The notes beneath the pieces were generated by a model. It had not been told where the DNA came from. It made no database searches and saw nothing but the letters and a program-made list of their open reading frames with translations. A DNA stretch of 64,000 nucleotides from Echeneis naucrates (taxonomy: Eukaryota > Chordata > Actinopteri > Carangiformes > Echeneidae): contig NC_042532.1 in NCBI RefSeq assembly GCF_900963305.1, positions 12,569,207-12,633,206 of the forward strand, given 5' to 3'. Both the position numbers and the translations under genes were made by a program. Below are positions 12,629 to 24,554 of the stretch, piece by piece (position 1 is the stretch's first letter; every line of letters begins with the position of its first letter).

Positions 12629-14064
12629 CTAACAAAAAGCCAGGGAGAATGGTGTTAACAACAACAACAAATTGCCACAAGACAGACTTAATGCAGACAT
12701 GACTTTTGAATTTAATTTTTTCCAGTGATCAATGTAGCTGGGCAACAGAAAATTAACTTACAGCAATTTAGATAAAGGACCCTTTGGTTCAGACTTCTTA
12801 AATTTGTGTATGAGCTGAAAAGGGAAACCCATTTCTCGCTTGCCTTTTGCATTTCAAGCTGTTAAAAGACCATTCAAGAGCAATCTGAATTGACTCTGAT
12901 TTGCAGATACAAAAAGGGTTTGTTATTATTTCAAAAATAAAAATATACAATTACATAGAACATTAGGTGGAGAGCAACTAAACAGCAATTTGAAAATGAC
13001 ACCTTAGCATTGTCTGTGAGAAACTGTAGTGGATTATTCAGCAACAAACACAATGTGCAAATATAACACTTGGCGTTTTGGGCATTAAATCAAATATTGC
13101 GCTTCACTGCAGTTTTAAGACGCATTTACACATTTACACATTATTTTCCTGTGAAAACATTTTTTCTGTCATGTAGTCCACTTTACTGTGTAATTTTCTT
13201 CAGTAATATTTGCTCCCCCGTAAAATCCGCATCGATAACTCCAGTTCCTAATTAAAGATTAAGATTCATAAGTATTTAAAGTCAGACCTACCTTACCACT
13301 GAATCAAACAATAAATATATTCTTAAATGAGAAAACTGACCATTTAATTTAAAGATATATTAAACATATATCGTGATAGCGTATAAATAAAATCACTCAT
13401 CTCAAACTCCACCTGCAGTGAGTCTGCGTCAGGGCGTTACCACGGTAACCAGACTCCAGCGCTCACAACACTGTGCCATGTCCGTTAGCTGAGGAGCTAC
13501 AGCAACTTAAGCAGGGAAACCGTATTTAAATGTATAATAACATGACCTCTTTCTCTACGTTGTGCCAATCACACGTCATATTATAACAAAGGAAACCGAC
13601 GAAATTCAACGTAAAAAGCAAATTCGAGCGGCCAACCTGTCAGAGAATCGGGAAGAAGTCTGTCAGTTTTATAAAGTTCTTCCTCTAAACAAGAAGCGCC
13701 GCAGTTTGTGTGCTGAGCTAGAGGTGTAGGTTGCTCATAAAAAGCTGACTGTGTAAATATAAGCCTTGAAACGGAGTCTCCTCCACCTGAAATCGGCTGC
13801 ATTAGCACCGTCTGCGGACAGAAGCGGCAGCGTCTGACGTAGAGAAACGTCTTCCGTGATTGGACATGAAACCGGAAGTGTTTCCTCCGGGGGCGCTTGT
13901 CAACACAACATGGCAGGATTACACAGCTGCTCTTATTAGGACGAATCCAAGGGGAATCGACTGCCCGATTGTCACATGAGAGCAACAGAATTGTGGAGCT
14001 GGACTTCTCATAGCCGTTTCGCACGCAGCTTATCTCATATGAAGTCAGGCTGACGGCCGACAAA
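12629..14064. promoter_or_regulatory. Shared divergent promoter region of fam161b (left) and coq6 (right)
   Basis: The two start codons, 12622 (minus) and 14065 (plus), face away from each other, about 1.4 kb apart, so the region must hold both start sites plus untranslated exon(s) of fam161b. The right half is GC-richer than its surroundings. Near coq6 there is a CCAAT box in reverse (ATTGG, 13858-13862) and a strong ETS/GABP-type site, ACCGGAAGTG, at 13871-13880. GABP (NRF-2) sites are common at nuclear genes for mitochondrial proteins, which fits coq6. On the fam161b side there is an RFX X-box (13436-13449, separate entry). Confidence 0.7.
13436..13449. promoter_or_regulatory. RFX X-box palindrome (GTTACC-AC-GGTAAC)
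   Basis: The 14-base site GTTACCACGGTAAC has two perfectly complementary 6-base half-sites with a 2-base spacer and fits the RFX consensus GTNRCC-N(0-3)-RGYAAC exactly. RFX factors drive cilium genes from sites near their transcription starts. The site lies about 810 bases upstream of the fam161b start codon, plausibly at its 5' untranslated exon, and about 620 bases from coq6. Assigning it to fam161b is inference from the ciliary role of the FAM161 family. Confidence 0.75.
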
Positions 14065-17000
14065 ATGCACAAGCTCACAAAGGCGGCGCTGACCTGTCAC
14101 GGGCTCGGCCGGTGTTTCATCTCAGAGAAGCATGTATCTGCTGTGAAAATCATCAGCCGAGGATTAGTGAGTGCTGAACACGGGGACGTTTATGATGTTA
14201 TTATATCCGGGGGAGGCATGGTTGGATCTGCAATGGCATGTTCCCTGGGTGAGTGATGCCCTCTGAGCACTAGGCGACCACATTTTAGTGTGTGTGACGG
14301 CTATAATTAACCCGTTCACAACAAAGTTTATTTTAGAAGGCAGCGCAATGTAATGCTCTTCTCACCCTGTACTGAGGCAAATTGAAATATACCACAGTTA
14401 TTATAAAACCTATTAATACTTAATTATAAGATATTATGTGAGGCGAATAAAATGTTGTAAAATGCCTTAACACTAATAGCTACACCACAAGATTTTTAGA
14501 ATCCAGGAGACATTGTTATGTATGTGCTGTCATTTAACTGTTGACAGGTATGGAGCCCAACTTGGCGGGTAAGAAGATTCTGCTGCTTGAAGCAGGCAAC
14601 AAGAAAGTGATGGACAGGGTACCAGAAGCCTACAGTACCAGAGTCAGCTCCATCAGTCCAAGTTCTGCCACCCTCCTCAGCGGTACAGCAAGCCCTCTTA
14701 CATCCTATCAAAAAGAATCAGCCTTACTCAACAGTTTGTGTACCTTTTTTGTTTTGTTTATATAAATCAAGAAATAAATAAAGTTGTTTATCTTATGATT
14801 AGCTTCTTTCCTCTCAGAGGCTTGAGCCTGACTCCCTGAAGGTAAGCCAGGGATCAGACACTGTCTTGTTACCCGGGTTTAGTCGGGATCATATCTGACC
14901 TTATTTATTTCCCTTCATCTCCTTAATGGTCACCTGAAATTTCAGCCCCCGCAAAAAGTATCTCTCTCAGTTTTACAGAATTCTGAGGCCAGGGAAGTTG
15001 CAGAGTCAGGGATATCAGGTCATGTGACTTTAGCTGAGCTTGATAGAGTAATCTGTGAAACATATCCTTTGTCCTAAATTACTGCCTCCGGTGTAGAATC
15101 TGCAAAAAAAAAAAAAGCTGAACATGAACATCTGTCCAGACATGCGCATTTTGCCCATTGCATGGAATCATGCAGACAACGATCATTAGGTTAAATTACT
15201 TTGATTGTTGGACACTTAAGTACATCCGCATTTATTCTGACTCATGTCTTAAAATAACAACAGACACAGCATGTGGTTATCTGTTCAGCTCAGGGATAAA
15301 CACGTTGACACCAATAATTACAGAAGCTCCTGGAGAGGTCCCGTGCACCATGGTAATATTTTCAGATAACAGTAATTTTGAAAGTGACAGCCAAATGCGA
15401 AAGTTGCTAAAGTCCCTCATAAAATTTGCAGTCCAGGCCACATGTTCCATGTAGCTTTAATTATGCTATATTGATTGATTAGATTCCCATTTATCCATAG
15501 TGTTTTACAAAGTTCTACCAATCAGCACAAAGAAGTCAGAGATTGGTGAACAATTTTTTATGTATTTTCATTAAATAATAGTCATTACTGACATTTACCA
15601 CAACTTTGGGTCCTCCTTTAACTGACAATGATGGTTTTTAGCCGCCTCTCCTGAGCTGTGGAAATTATCACTATGTCACCAGATTCACACAAGGCTGTTG
15701 GTCCCAGTGAAGGCGTGACAGACCAGCATTTTGTCAATATATGTCTGCCTTTATTAAATTTTTTTCCTCTTCTTTTTAATCTAAATTTCACAGATTTCAT
15801 TAGACTTTGAGAGTATAATTAGGCTAATGTGTAATACAATGGCATGTGTTGTAACATTAAATCAGTAATATAATTGTTTTGATATGTGTGTATACCCAGG
15901 TATTGGAGCATGGGAGCACATTACAGAGATGAGGTGCAAGCCATATAAAAGGATGCAGGTATGTTGGTCAGAGTGACTCCTATTATTTTGTATTAACGTT
16001 TTAAACTACATAGTAACTGCTATTGTACCGCTAGGTCAATAGTTCATAAGTAACTTTTTAAGACGGAAATGTAAAGTTTCTGTAATGCTGAACAGCCCCA
16101 AAAAATCGTTCTGTTACACAACTTGACATTTTTGGCATATGTCTTCCCGACATTCTAATTTATAGCCATACTGTATGTATTTCTGTCATTCATCAATCAT
16201 GGCACCATACAATTTGTGGACAGAAAAATCTGCGCCACTCAGCTTCTACGCAGTCATTCAGGGTAATGAACAAGCAACACAATGCTGTATCATATAATCA
16301 TGTATATGGTATGTAATTGTTCACATTTAAATGGCAAAGTTTGGTCTCCAGTAACATGCATTTTGTTCATTCCTTTGTACAATTTATGCCTTTCCAGTAG
16401 CTATGCAGGCTCTGTGGCACACCGAAAGCCAAAGAACATAAGGTACTCTCTTTAAAAAAACAACAACTGAACAACCATCTGCTGACTCATTCAGAGAACT
16501 CGATGACTTTCTAAACACTCCAGTCTTATTTATTAAACCTAGTCTCTCTATGAAGAATAAATAATTTTGACATTTTCAAACTGGGACTCGTTCCCCACGT
16601 CTTGTAATTATGAAGATCCATGTGAACAACGGGAATAAGATGAAAGATTAGAAGAGTGGTTGTTTGCGGCAACGTGAACCGGCTTTACGGTTGTGGGTGC
16701 AGGCTCAGTCCCTCTTGTAAGATGTGGTCGGTGCGTACCAAACATTCAACCGCAGAGTTTCTCTCTAGGCCTAAGATGTCATCATGCAGTGCTCTACAGT
16801 GATTATGGTAGTGTACCTCTTCCATTATACCTTCACTCTGCTGCCACTGTTTTGGCTTGTTTGTCCATTGAATCTCAGTCATATACATCTCAGCCATAGC
16901 ACTGGAAAGTATGTGCTGCAGGTCAGCTCGAAATAACATTCCTTCCATGCAGTAAAATAAAGTCTTCCACCTTAAACATGCAGTAGAGGGTTTAGTTTTG

Positions 17001-20000
17001 AAACAGCAGGCAAACCAAGAATTTGCCATGAAGGCTTCATTTTGTGTACTTTTTTTCTCTATAAAGTTGCAAGGAAGTGTATTGTTTAATTGTCACAGGG
17101 AAGGTGGTAACTCTATTCCAAAGCTACATTATTTCACCCCGTATTAAACAAACCAAAGCAATTTCTGGGCTGGTCTCTGTAAATCTCTCCTCCCAACCAC
17201 TTATCACAAGCTGCAACCCCACTGCCATTAGTGGTTTTCTGGAGGGTATATCCCCCTACTTTATGGAAAGTTGGAAAAAAGTAGCGCAGCAGCATATTAC
17301 TGCAGAATGATGGGGTCTGTCGCCATAGTTACAACCCAGAGACGATTAACCTTGTACACACAACACTCTTCACCCCGACATGTTTAGCTCAAACGTCGAT
17401 TTCAGGGCTGGAATTACAGTAGCCTAAAACTATATCTCATTCTTCCTTTTTTGGTGGCAGATAAATATTGACTTAGTTTGTAATGTTCAGAAACATGCCA
17501 TTTGCCATTTGGGCTTCCAAGAAGATGTTTATGTAAATGCACATTGCTAAATGTCATTTGTTTCCTCCTTACTTGTTTCCTCTGAGAGCTACACAAAGCT
17601 GAAATCAGCGGCCGTTGGGGTGCTGATGACCCTCATCACTCTGGGTTCAGCGTATGAAGACTGTGCCAACCTCCAACAGCAACTAACTCAATGAAGCGAT
17701 GTTTCTCTGCCCAGCTATATATTTGGAAAGGGGGTGCATATAAGGATAGACTTGTAGACCGCAGGGCATAATGGGTCTCTCATTTAGGTTTGGGATGCCT
17801 GCTCAGACGCCCTGATCACATTCGATAAGGAGAACCTGCAGGAAGAGATGGCCTACATTGTGGAGAACGACATTGTTGTGGCATCACTCACTAAACAGCT
17901 GGACAGCATGTCCGGTAAGCACACCGCTTAGCATTAAAACATGAAGCGTCACACAGTAGCGCAGCTCTGTAAGACCCCTTGATTCCTGTTTCATCGATTT
18001 AATGGATGCTGTGTATGTCAGATAGTGCACCCTGGTTATTCCATGTCACTCCCCAGGTTTTATTTATTTGTCCTGTCTCCCAGTGTCTGTTTTTGAGGAG
18101 ATGTTGAGCTCTTGGAGCCGTCCATGTTTTTCTTCCCGTTTCAATCAAAGCCTCACATTTTGGGACATGCAGAGCCCCGACACCCTCCTTGGTCACGTGA
18201 AGGGGTCCAGTGACCTATTTAGAGTTGCCATGTGCTCACAAGCTTTGGCCACGTCTTAAGACGCCAAAGAGCTGACAGGGTACGGTCCTGTATTGCTGTT
18301 AGACATTAGGCCAACTTTTGTGAGGTTCTCAAATAAAACTTAAATCTGTGTGCTTGACAATTAAAGTGGAATATTTATAAACAGTTTTGAACCTCTTGCA
18401 CTAAACAACGGATGTGTGGTCAGAGCACGTTTGTGAGTCATGTGCCTCCCATTTGTCCACTGCTCTCACTCCTCTCATTTTAGTAGTGGTGTTGTTATGC
18501 TCAAGATGCACTACATGAAAACTACGCTCCCGGCCAGCTGTTTCTAATGTTACTCTGCTCTCCAATCACTGAAAAACCCATATTTTTACATCTGTGTTCA
18601 GGAACAAGTAGCCATTCTGTGGATAGGTCCTGCTCCAAGTTGGCATGAGTCAAAGTAGCTGAAAATCCTTTCATGTTTTGGGATGACCAGCTGCCGATAT
18701 TTTAGCCAGATGGACAGTTTTAGTGCAAAATCTAACAAGCTGGCAGCGTGCGCAAAGTGTGGCGTGGTGAACTAGTAGATAAACACCATTAGTCAGTGCG
18801 CTGTGGCAGGCCAGTACCATTAAGAATATTGTCAGATGTGAACTTTGGTAGTCACTATGTGCCAGGGAGGAAAACCAGTTGTGTTTTATGAGATGGTTTA
18901 TAGATCTTCCACTGCTTTAGCTGCAGGAAAACTCTTCTCTGCTCTCTCTATCTTTTTTTTTTTTTTTAATTTAGCAAAGCACAGATTTAGAGTGATGATG
19001 TATACACAGGAAAAAGATTGATCTTTTTGTTGGGGGAGAGTCACAGGAGTTTCCAAGTTATTTTAAGGAACACTTTGTTTTCTTTGGTCTTGCCTTTGTA
19101 GTCGACAGTTTTATGTGCTTGTTGTTTGTCAGATAATGTGCAGGTTGAGTACAGGTCCAAGGTGGTGAAGTACAGGTGGCCGAGACCGCACCACATGGCA
19201 GAGTCTATCCCATGGGTCCAGGTCACATTGGCCAATGGCAAGACTCTTCAGACCAAGCTGCTGGTCAGTTTGATTCCCCTCGCACACACATTGTGTTTGT
19301 CCCTTTTATCCTCCTTGACTTCAGTTTTCACCAATTTCCTTTTTGACATCTTTTTTTTACAGATTGGTGCCGATGGACCTAATTCAATGGTGAGGAGAGA
19401 ATTAGGGATACCCACAGTCAAGTGGAATTATGACCAGTCTGCAGTTGTTGCTGTGCTGCACTTATCAGAAGTGAGTATCACATTCAACACAGGCATACAG
19501 TGTAATTCTTAAAGCTTTTTATAGTGTGTATAATTAACACACGCAAATATTTAAGCAAGTGCTATTGTATGGTAGTGAGTTGATTTACTTTTTATTATTA
19601 TAGTTATTTTAATGTCACATCTGTCAGCATGTTGACAACAACACCCTTTATAATATTTAGTTTTTCTATGCAATATATATATAAATACGTAATTAAAATA
19701 GAGCTATTCAAAGCAAAACATATTTTGTGTAATACTGAATTAAATTAGATTTAATGTAATTTAATTTATGTCTTTGACAGCCCACGGAGAACAATGTTGC
19801 ATGGCAGAGGTTCCTCCCAACCGGACCCATCGCTATGCTGCCAGTAATATTTCAACATCATTTACTGTAGTGGTAGTTCTAGCAGAACATCTTTCCAACA
19901 CATAAACATTTGATGAAGCTTGAGCCCTCATGCTCTGTGCTCTCCAGCTGTCGGACACAGAGAGCTCTCTGGTGTGGTCAACAAGCCATCAGCACGCTGA

Positions 20001-22362
20001 GGAGCTTCTGGAGCTGGATGAGGAGAGCTTTGTGGACGCTATCAACTCTGCCTTTGTAAGCCTCACTTTAACCATTAAACAGCTGATGTCACAGTTACAA
20101 CCATATTCCACATATGAAACGAGATTTTGCAACATTTCTGTTTTTGTGCAATGCACCGTTCGTGTTAGAGGTTTTCCATAGACGTACTTATGTTTTGAGC
20201 TTTTTTCTGTGACTCACACAAACAATACTGCCATTGTTTTTCCTAGACTTTTCACAATACTAATATTTCAGTGAGAGAATGATATACCTATCCATTTTTT
20301 TATGTTTGGAGAAACTCCTTTTTCCCAAGGTGTCTATTTTTACTGGGCCTGCTGATGGACGGGGTCAGCACAGTTGAGTCACGTTTGGTTTCGAGCCTGG
20401 TTTGCTAATTAAACCTGTGGTCTCCCAGTGTCGACCATTACTGCATGGAATGTTTTTCAAACAGAGCTAATTCAACTGCATAGCCTGGCCGGCATCTTCT
20501 TTTAATTAGCCCAGCTCCCGAGGCCCTGCCAAACCAGTTAGTTAGGGAGGGGAAAAAAGTACTTTCGCTGGCCTGGAGTTCAGCTTTGCTCCTACATCAG
20601 CTAATTTCTTTGTCCACTCAAAAGGGATAATGTCTGTTTTGTCTCTCTTCTGGTCGTTTTTCATTCTCCTCAACTGTGCCTCTGTCTTCCTGTCTGTCCC
20701 TGACAGTGGAATAATGAGAACCAGTCGGAGCTGATTGAGACGGCAGGCTCCCTCTTCCGTGGCACCCTGTCGACCATGATGCCTTCTGCAGGTTCACCTC
20801 GACAGCTCCCTCCAAGTGTGGCAGGGATCGGCCCAAAGACCCGTGTCATGTTCCCACTGGGCATGGGTCACGCGTCAGAGTACATAAGGCACCGGGTGGC
20901 TCTGATCGGGTAAGGAAGTGTGCAGAAAATAATAGGCTGGACGTGAAATGAGAAAGTCCTAAAAGTCCCCTCCAGTGCACCAATGCAGTGATTTTTGCTG
21001 TTAACTGTTTACTTATTTACAAATAGTGAAACTCTCGCTGCATGTGTAAGGAAGTTACTTTTTAGTTTTGCAGTGTGCATGAAAAAAAACAGCGCAGCCT
21101 GCACTGAACGCATTTGGACAGTGGAGAATATGTTTGTCTTTGCAGGGATGCAGCCCATCGTGTCCATCCTTTGGCAGGTCAGGGAGCCAACCTAGGATTT
21201 GGGGACGTGGCTTGCCTCACACAGCTTCTGAGCCAGGCAGCCTTTAACGGGAAGGACCTGGGTCAGTAGATATTTAAACAGACACAAACACTGCAACTAT
21301 AGCTCAGTGGTTTCCCTTAAACTCTTTTCCATAACCCCTACTGAAATGCATGCTGTTGATGTGAATTATAAAAAGCGTCAGCTTTTCCGCCAAAATTTAT
21401 TTGATGTTTTTCTGCTCGTTCTTCCAGGAACAGTATGCAAGTTTCTTTTCAGAAAAATGGAAATCCTGTTATGAAATAATGTGTTTATTTTTCCCTCAGT
21501 TAAATGCTATGGAGTGAAAATAGCACCATTAATGTAGAAAACATATGACCCTCATGTACAAATTTAAACTGTTTCCTCAGTTTTTAAGACCAGGTTTTTG
21601 ATTGTTTGTGCAGGAGCAATGCAGCACCTTTTAGAATATGAAACTGAGCGGCAGCGGCATAATCTGCCCATGATGGTTGCCATTGACCTTATGAAACGCC
21701 TCTACTCCACTAACTCGGTTCCTGTGGTTCTCCTACGCACTTTGGGTCTGCAGGCCACCAACATGCTCCCAGCACTAAAAGTAAGCTCTCTCTCTTCTAG
21801 TCTCTGCCTCCGAACATGACCTTCTGTACAACCCAGCGAACCTGGCCTTCATTCAGATAATATCAACCACCTGTCAACCTAAGCTCCGCCTCCACTCTGT
21901 ACTTGCCCTCCACCCTCTTTTCTGATTACACGGCGCTCTACTTTAGCGTCTCTATAATTTCCAGGACTCTGAACCTACTACTATGGCATCTAAGTTTAGC
22001 CCCAAATTTAGTGTTACCAAAAGTGTGTGGGTGGGGTGCAGGGCTGGCCTTAGGGCAGCGGACGGTGGTGTTGGCTTGTGTTTTCACACCCCTTTTATTA
22101 CCGACCACTCATGTGAAAGGGCTTTATTCCCTCGTAAATGATTCAGACCAACACAACTGAAACGAGTTGTAAAGGCTGAGGGGGCACAAAGTGAAACCTG
22201 ACATCTTTACCATATTAAATAATTTGATTGTACTGGTCTTGTACAGAAGTCTGCTCATTTGTATTAGGCTTTTACCAGGAACGATCCAAAAGTTACAGCA
22301 TTTGCGACATGATTTCTCTTTTGCCTCTGCAGGAGCAGATCATAGCATTTGCAAGCAAGTGA
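14065..22362 (+). CDS. coq6: Ubiquinone biosynthesis monooxygenase COQ6, complete, 12 exons, 476 aa
   Basis: COQ6 is the flavin monooxygenase on the matrix face of the mitochondrial inner membrane that carries out C5 ring hydroxylation in coenzyme Q synthesis, within the COQ complex. Exons: 14065-14248, 14548-14682, 15900-15958, 17788-17914, 19133-19263, 19363-19470, 19781-19843, 19948-20055, 20707-20909, 21146-21261, 21614-21780 and 22333-22362. All junctions are in phase, giving 476 residues (human 468). The N terminus ([18 protein letters not shown]) is basic and non-acidic, as expected for mitochondrial targeting. The FAD Rossmann motif is at residues 43-62 ([20 protein letters not shown]). 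Exon 3 carries GAWEHI, exon 6 [15 protein letters not shown] and [11 protein letters not shown], and exon 10 the second FAD-binding motif [20 protein letters not shown] near residues 373-392. The C terminus is [10 protein letters not shown] poly(A) signal AATAAA follows at 22447-22452. Nothing is broken. Confidence 0.97.
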
Positions 22363-22446
22363 TGGATTCTTCATACAATTGTCAGCGATAGATGTGTAGG
22401 AAGCTTCAAAGGCTATAAAAAAATGTGACTGTAAAATAACTAATAT

Positions 22447-22452
22447 AATAAA
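22447..22452 (+). terminator. coq6 polyadenylation signal AATAAA
   Basis: A canonical hexamer lies 85 bases after the coq6 stop codon and is followed by a T-rich tract. It is the first AATAAA downstream of the stop. Confidence 0.75.
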
Positions 22453-22508
22453 GTTTTATTTTACTCTATTTTGAATTCTTTTTTTTTCATTTGAGAGCTG
22501 CAGGTCTC

Positions 22509-22893
22509 CAGTAGGGCTGCACAATATGCAATATAAATCATATTGCAGTTATTCTAGCTAGATATTGCATTTAGCATTTTCAGTTTCAATTATAATATTT
22601 TCATTTTATAGATATAAATTTTAAATCACAAAGATGCCACTTTTGTTGGGTCTTGTACCAAACAAATGTGTTGAATTCATCTGGAGCATCTGATTTGTCG
22701 GCCAGGGCATTACTTATAGTTCAAACAGTGTTGTGACACGTTTTTACTGTCGTTTAGAAAAAATTGCAGCTTCTGCATTTTGTGTTATTTAAATTTGTAA
22801 TATTTTTCATTAATATTTTGTTTGTGCAGGTCCTGTGATTTGGATATTGAATGTGGTCATATTGCAAGTTTAATTATCTGTGCAGCCCTACTG
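22509..22893. mobile_element. MITE, probably hAT-type non-autonomous DNA transposon (385 bp)
   Basis: The element starts CAGTAGGGCTGCACA (22509-22523) and ends with its exact reverse complement TGTGCAGCCCTACTG (22879-22893). The interior is AT-rich and non-coding, with ATATTGCA/TGCAATAT words repeated on both sides. Terminal sequences of the TAGGGCTGCAC type are typical of short hAT-derived elements in fish. I see no matching 8-bp target duplication in the flanks, so the insertion is probably old. It sits about 55 bases beyond the coq6 poly(A) signal. Confidence 0.8.
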
Positions 22894-24554
22894 ATTAGCA
22901 CATTGCCCGAAATTAGAAACATGGGGATTGTTGCTATTCTGTGAAAGTCCTTTACTCTTTGCAGATACAAATTAATTGACCCAAGTTCTAAATTTTGTGT
23001 GAATGAATGATGTGTGAAGCACTTCATTCTGAGATCGAGGAAACTGTAGACAGTCATGGATATTATTAGAAAGACTGTGTTGAAAGGGCAAATATATATA
23101 TTGCTTTGATGAAACGAAAGATGCTAAATCACATTCTTGATGTTTAATTAAAACATACATGTTCAGTATACACTTATTCTGGATTTAATAAAAACAACAA
23201 TTTACATATTGTCACCATCAGGTTGCTCATACTGATGAGCATAAAGGCATTTTGGAGCAACTGTGCAGCATTAGGTTTTTGCAAAATTAAAGCGGTTCCT
23301 CTCAAAGTATTTCACTAATATAAGTTTACATAATGTATATACAGCAGTAGTTATTGAACATGTTGAATACTGAAAAAGACAGCAAGGCTTGACTTAAGGA
23401 GCAGTAACACAGAAACTAAAAGAGTTAATATTTGATAAGGATATTTAAAATTCTCTCCATAAAACTTTCAGTAATTAAATATTTTTACAGTTCACAAGAA
23501 AAATAACCAACAGAATTCAATATTACTAATGGTTTTGAGCAGCCAGCAACAAGAGTCAACTTTTTTTCCCTTCGTCTTCTTTTTTTTTTTTTTTTTTAAA
23601 CATAATTTCTGTTTACATTTTTGTTGCATTTAATGGCTGTAAATGATATTGGTGGATACAGTATTTACACTTAATTAGAGGTTTTCTTTTAGCTGGTCTA
23701 AAAGATAGTTGAAACCTGGCCCCCTACAATTTAGCCGTGCTTGATAAGGTCTTTTCCAACACTAGACAAAACAAACAATAATGGCTAAACGTGAAAAATA
23801 CAGGCATTAGCTTCATACTTGTAAAAGCTGTACATAAACTGTGAGCGGCATCTTCCCACAGCACTCTCTGCCCCCCTGAGTCATGATGAATCCAACACTA
23901 GTGATGAATATGCACAGCTCTCCTGCTATAATCAAAGCATCTGATCACATCTCAGCTACAATATCTGCAAATAAAGTGTTATGTGCAAAGTTGAAGAAAA
24001 GAAGCTGCGTAGTCTTCATCTGCTGAATTTCCTAAAATATCTAAATTGGGGCTAGGGGCAAATGAATTAGGGTCCTGTATGATCATTTCCTGATGGAATT
24101 TAAGGACTCATTTACAAGCATTTAAAAAAAGACAACTAACTGCACGCCAGGACCACAGTAAACACCAAAAAATACCATGGCTGATTGTAATGCTTCTAAA
24201 TTCCCCTCTACACACTTTACAGGTAGGTGAGAAAGACATCTCTGATCAAACACCTATAAGGAATCAAAAATGTAAACGTTTTACAAAAATAAAATCAGCC
24301 CATCATTTATGAGCTCAACATACAGTAGAAATAGCTGGCCTTATAAAAATATAGTGATTTCTTTTTCAACAGTTCTTGGAACGTTTGCAGGGTGTTGAGG
24401 TTGAGGGAAGGGCATGGTGGTTGAGGAAGCATGGCGGTGGGAGCGGGTGTGTCTGTGAGGGGTTGGGCTTATTGGATGAGTGGATGGAGGAAGGGAAGCC
24501 CCACAGTGACAGACTGTCCCTCTCAGTGCCGGCTGCAGCGACCACGAGCTGTCC

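Larger units (their letters stand above)
22363..24554. other. Convergent gap between coq6 and entpd5 3' ends
   Basis: The coq6 3' UTR is short, with AATAAA at 22447-22452. A MITE-like element follows at 22509-22893. The remaining AT-rich stretch to 24554 has no coding signature and is probably largely the entpd5 3' UTR, read leftward from its stop at 24555. A minus-strand ATTAAA near 23143-23150 is one possible end. A long T tract lies at about 23580-23597. Confidence 0.5.

Noticed and set aside
13581-14078. 165-codon minus-strand frame antisense to coq6 exon 1
   Set aside because: It overlaps the GC-richer shared promoter, has no family signature and no splice connection to fam161b; likely chance.
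16685-17029. 114-codon minus-strand frame in coq6 intron 3
   Set aside because: No recognisable protein family, no start or splice support, and no repeat match that I can name.
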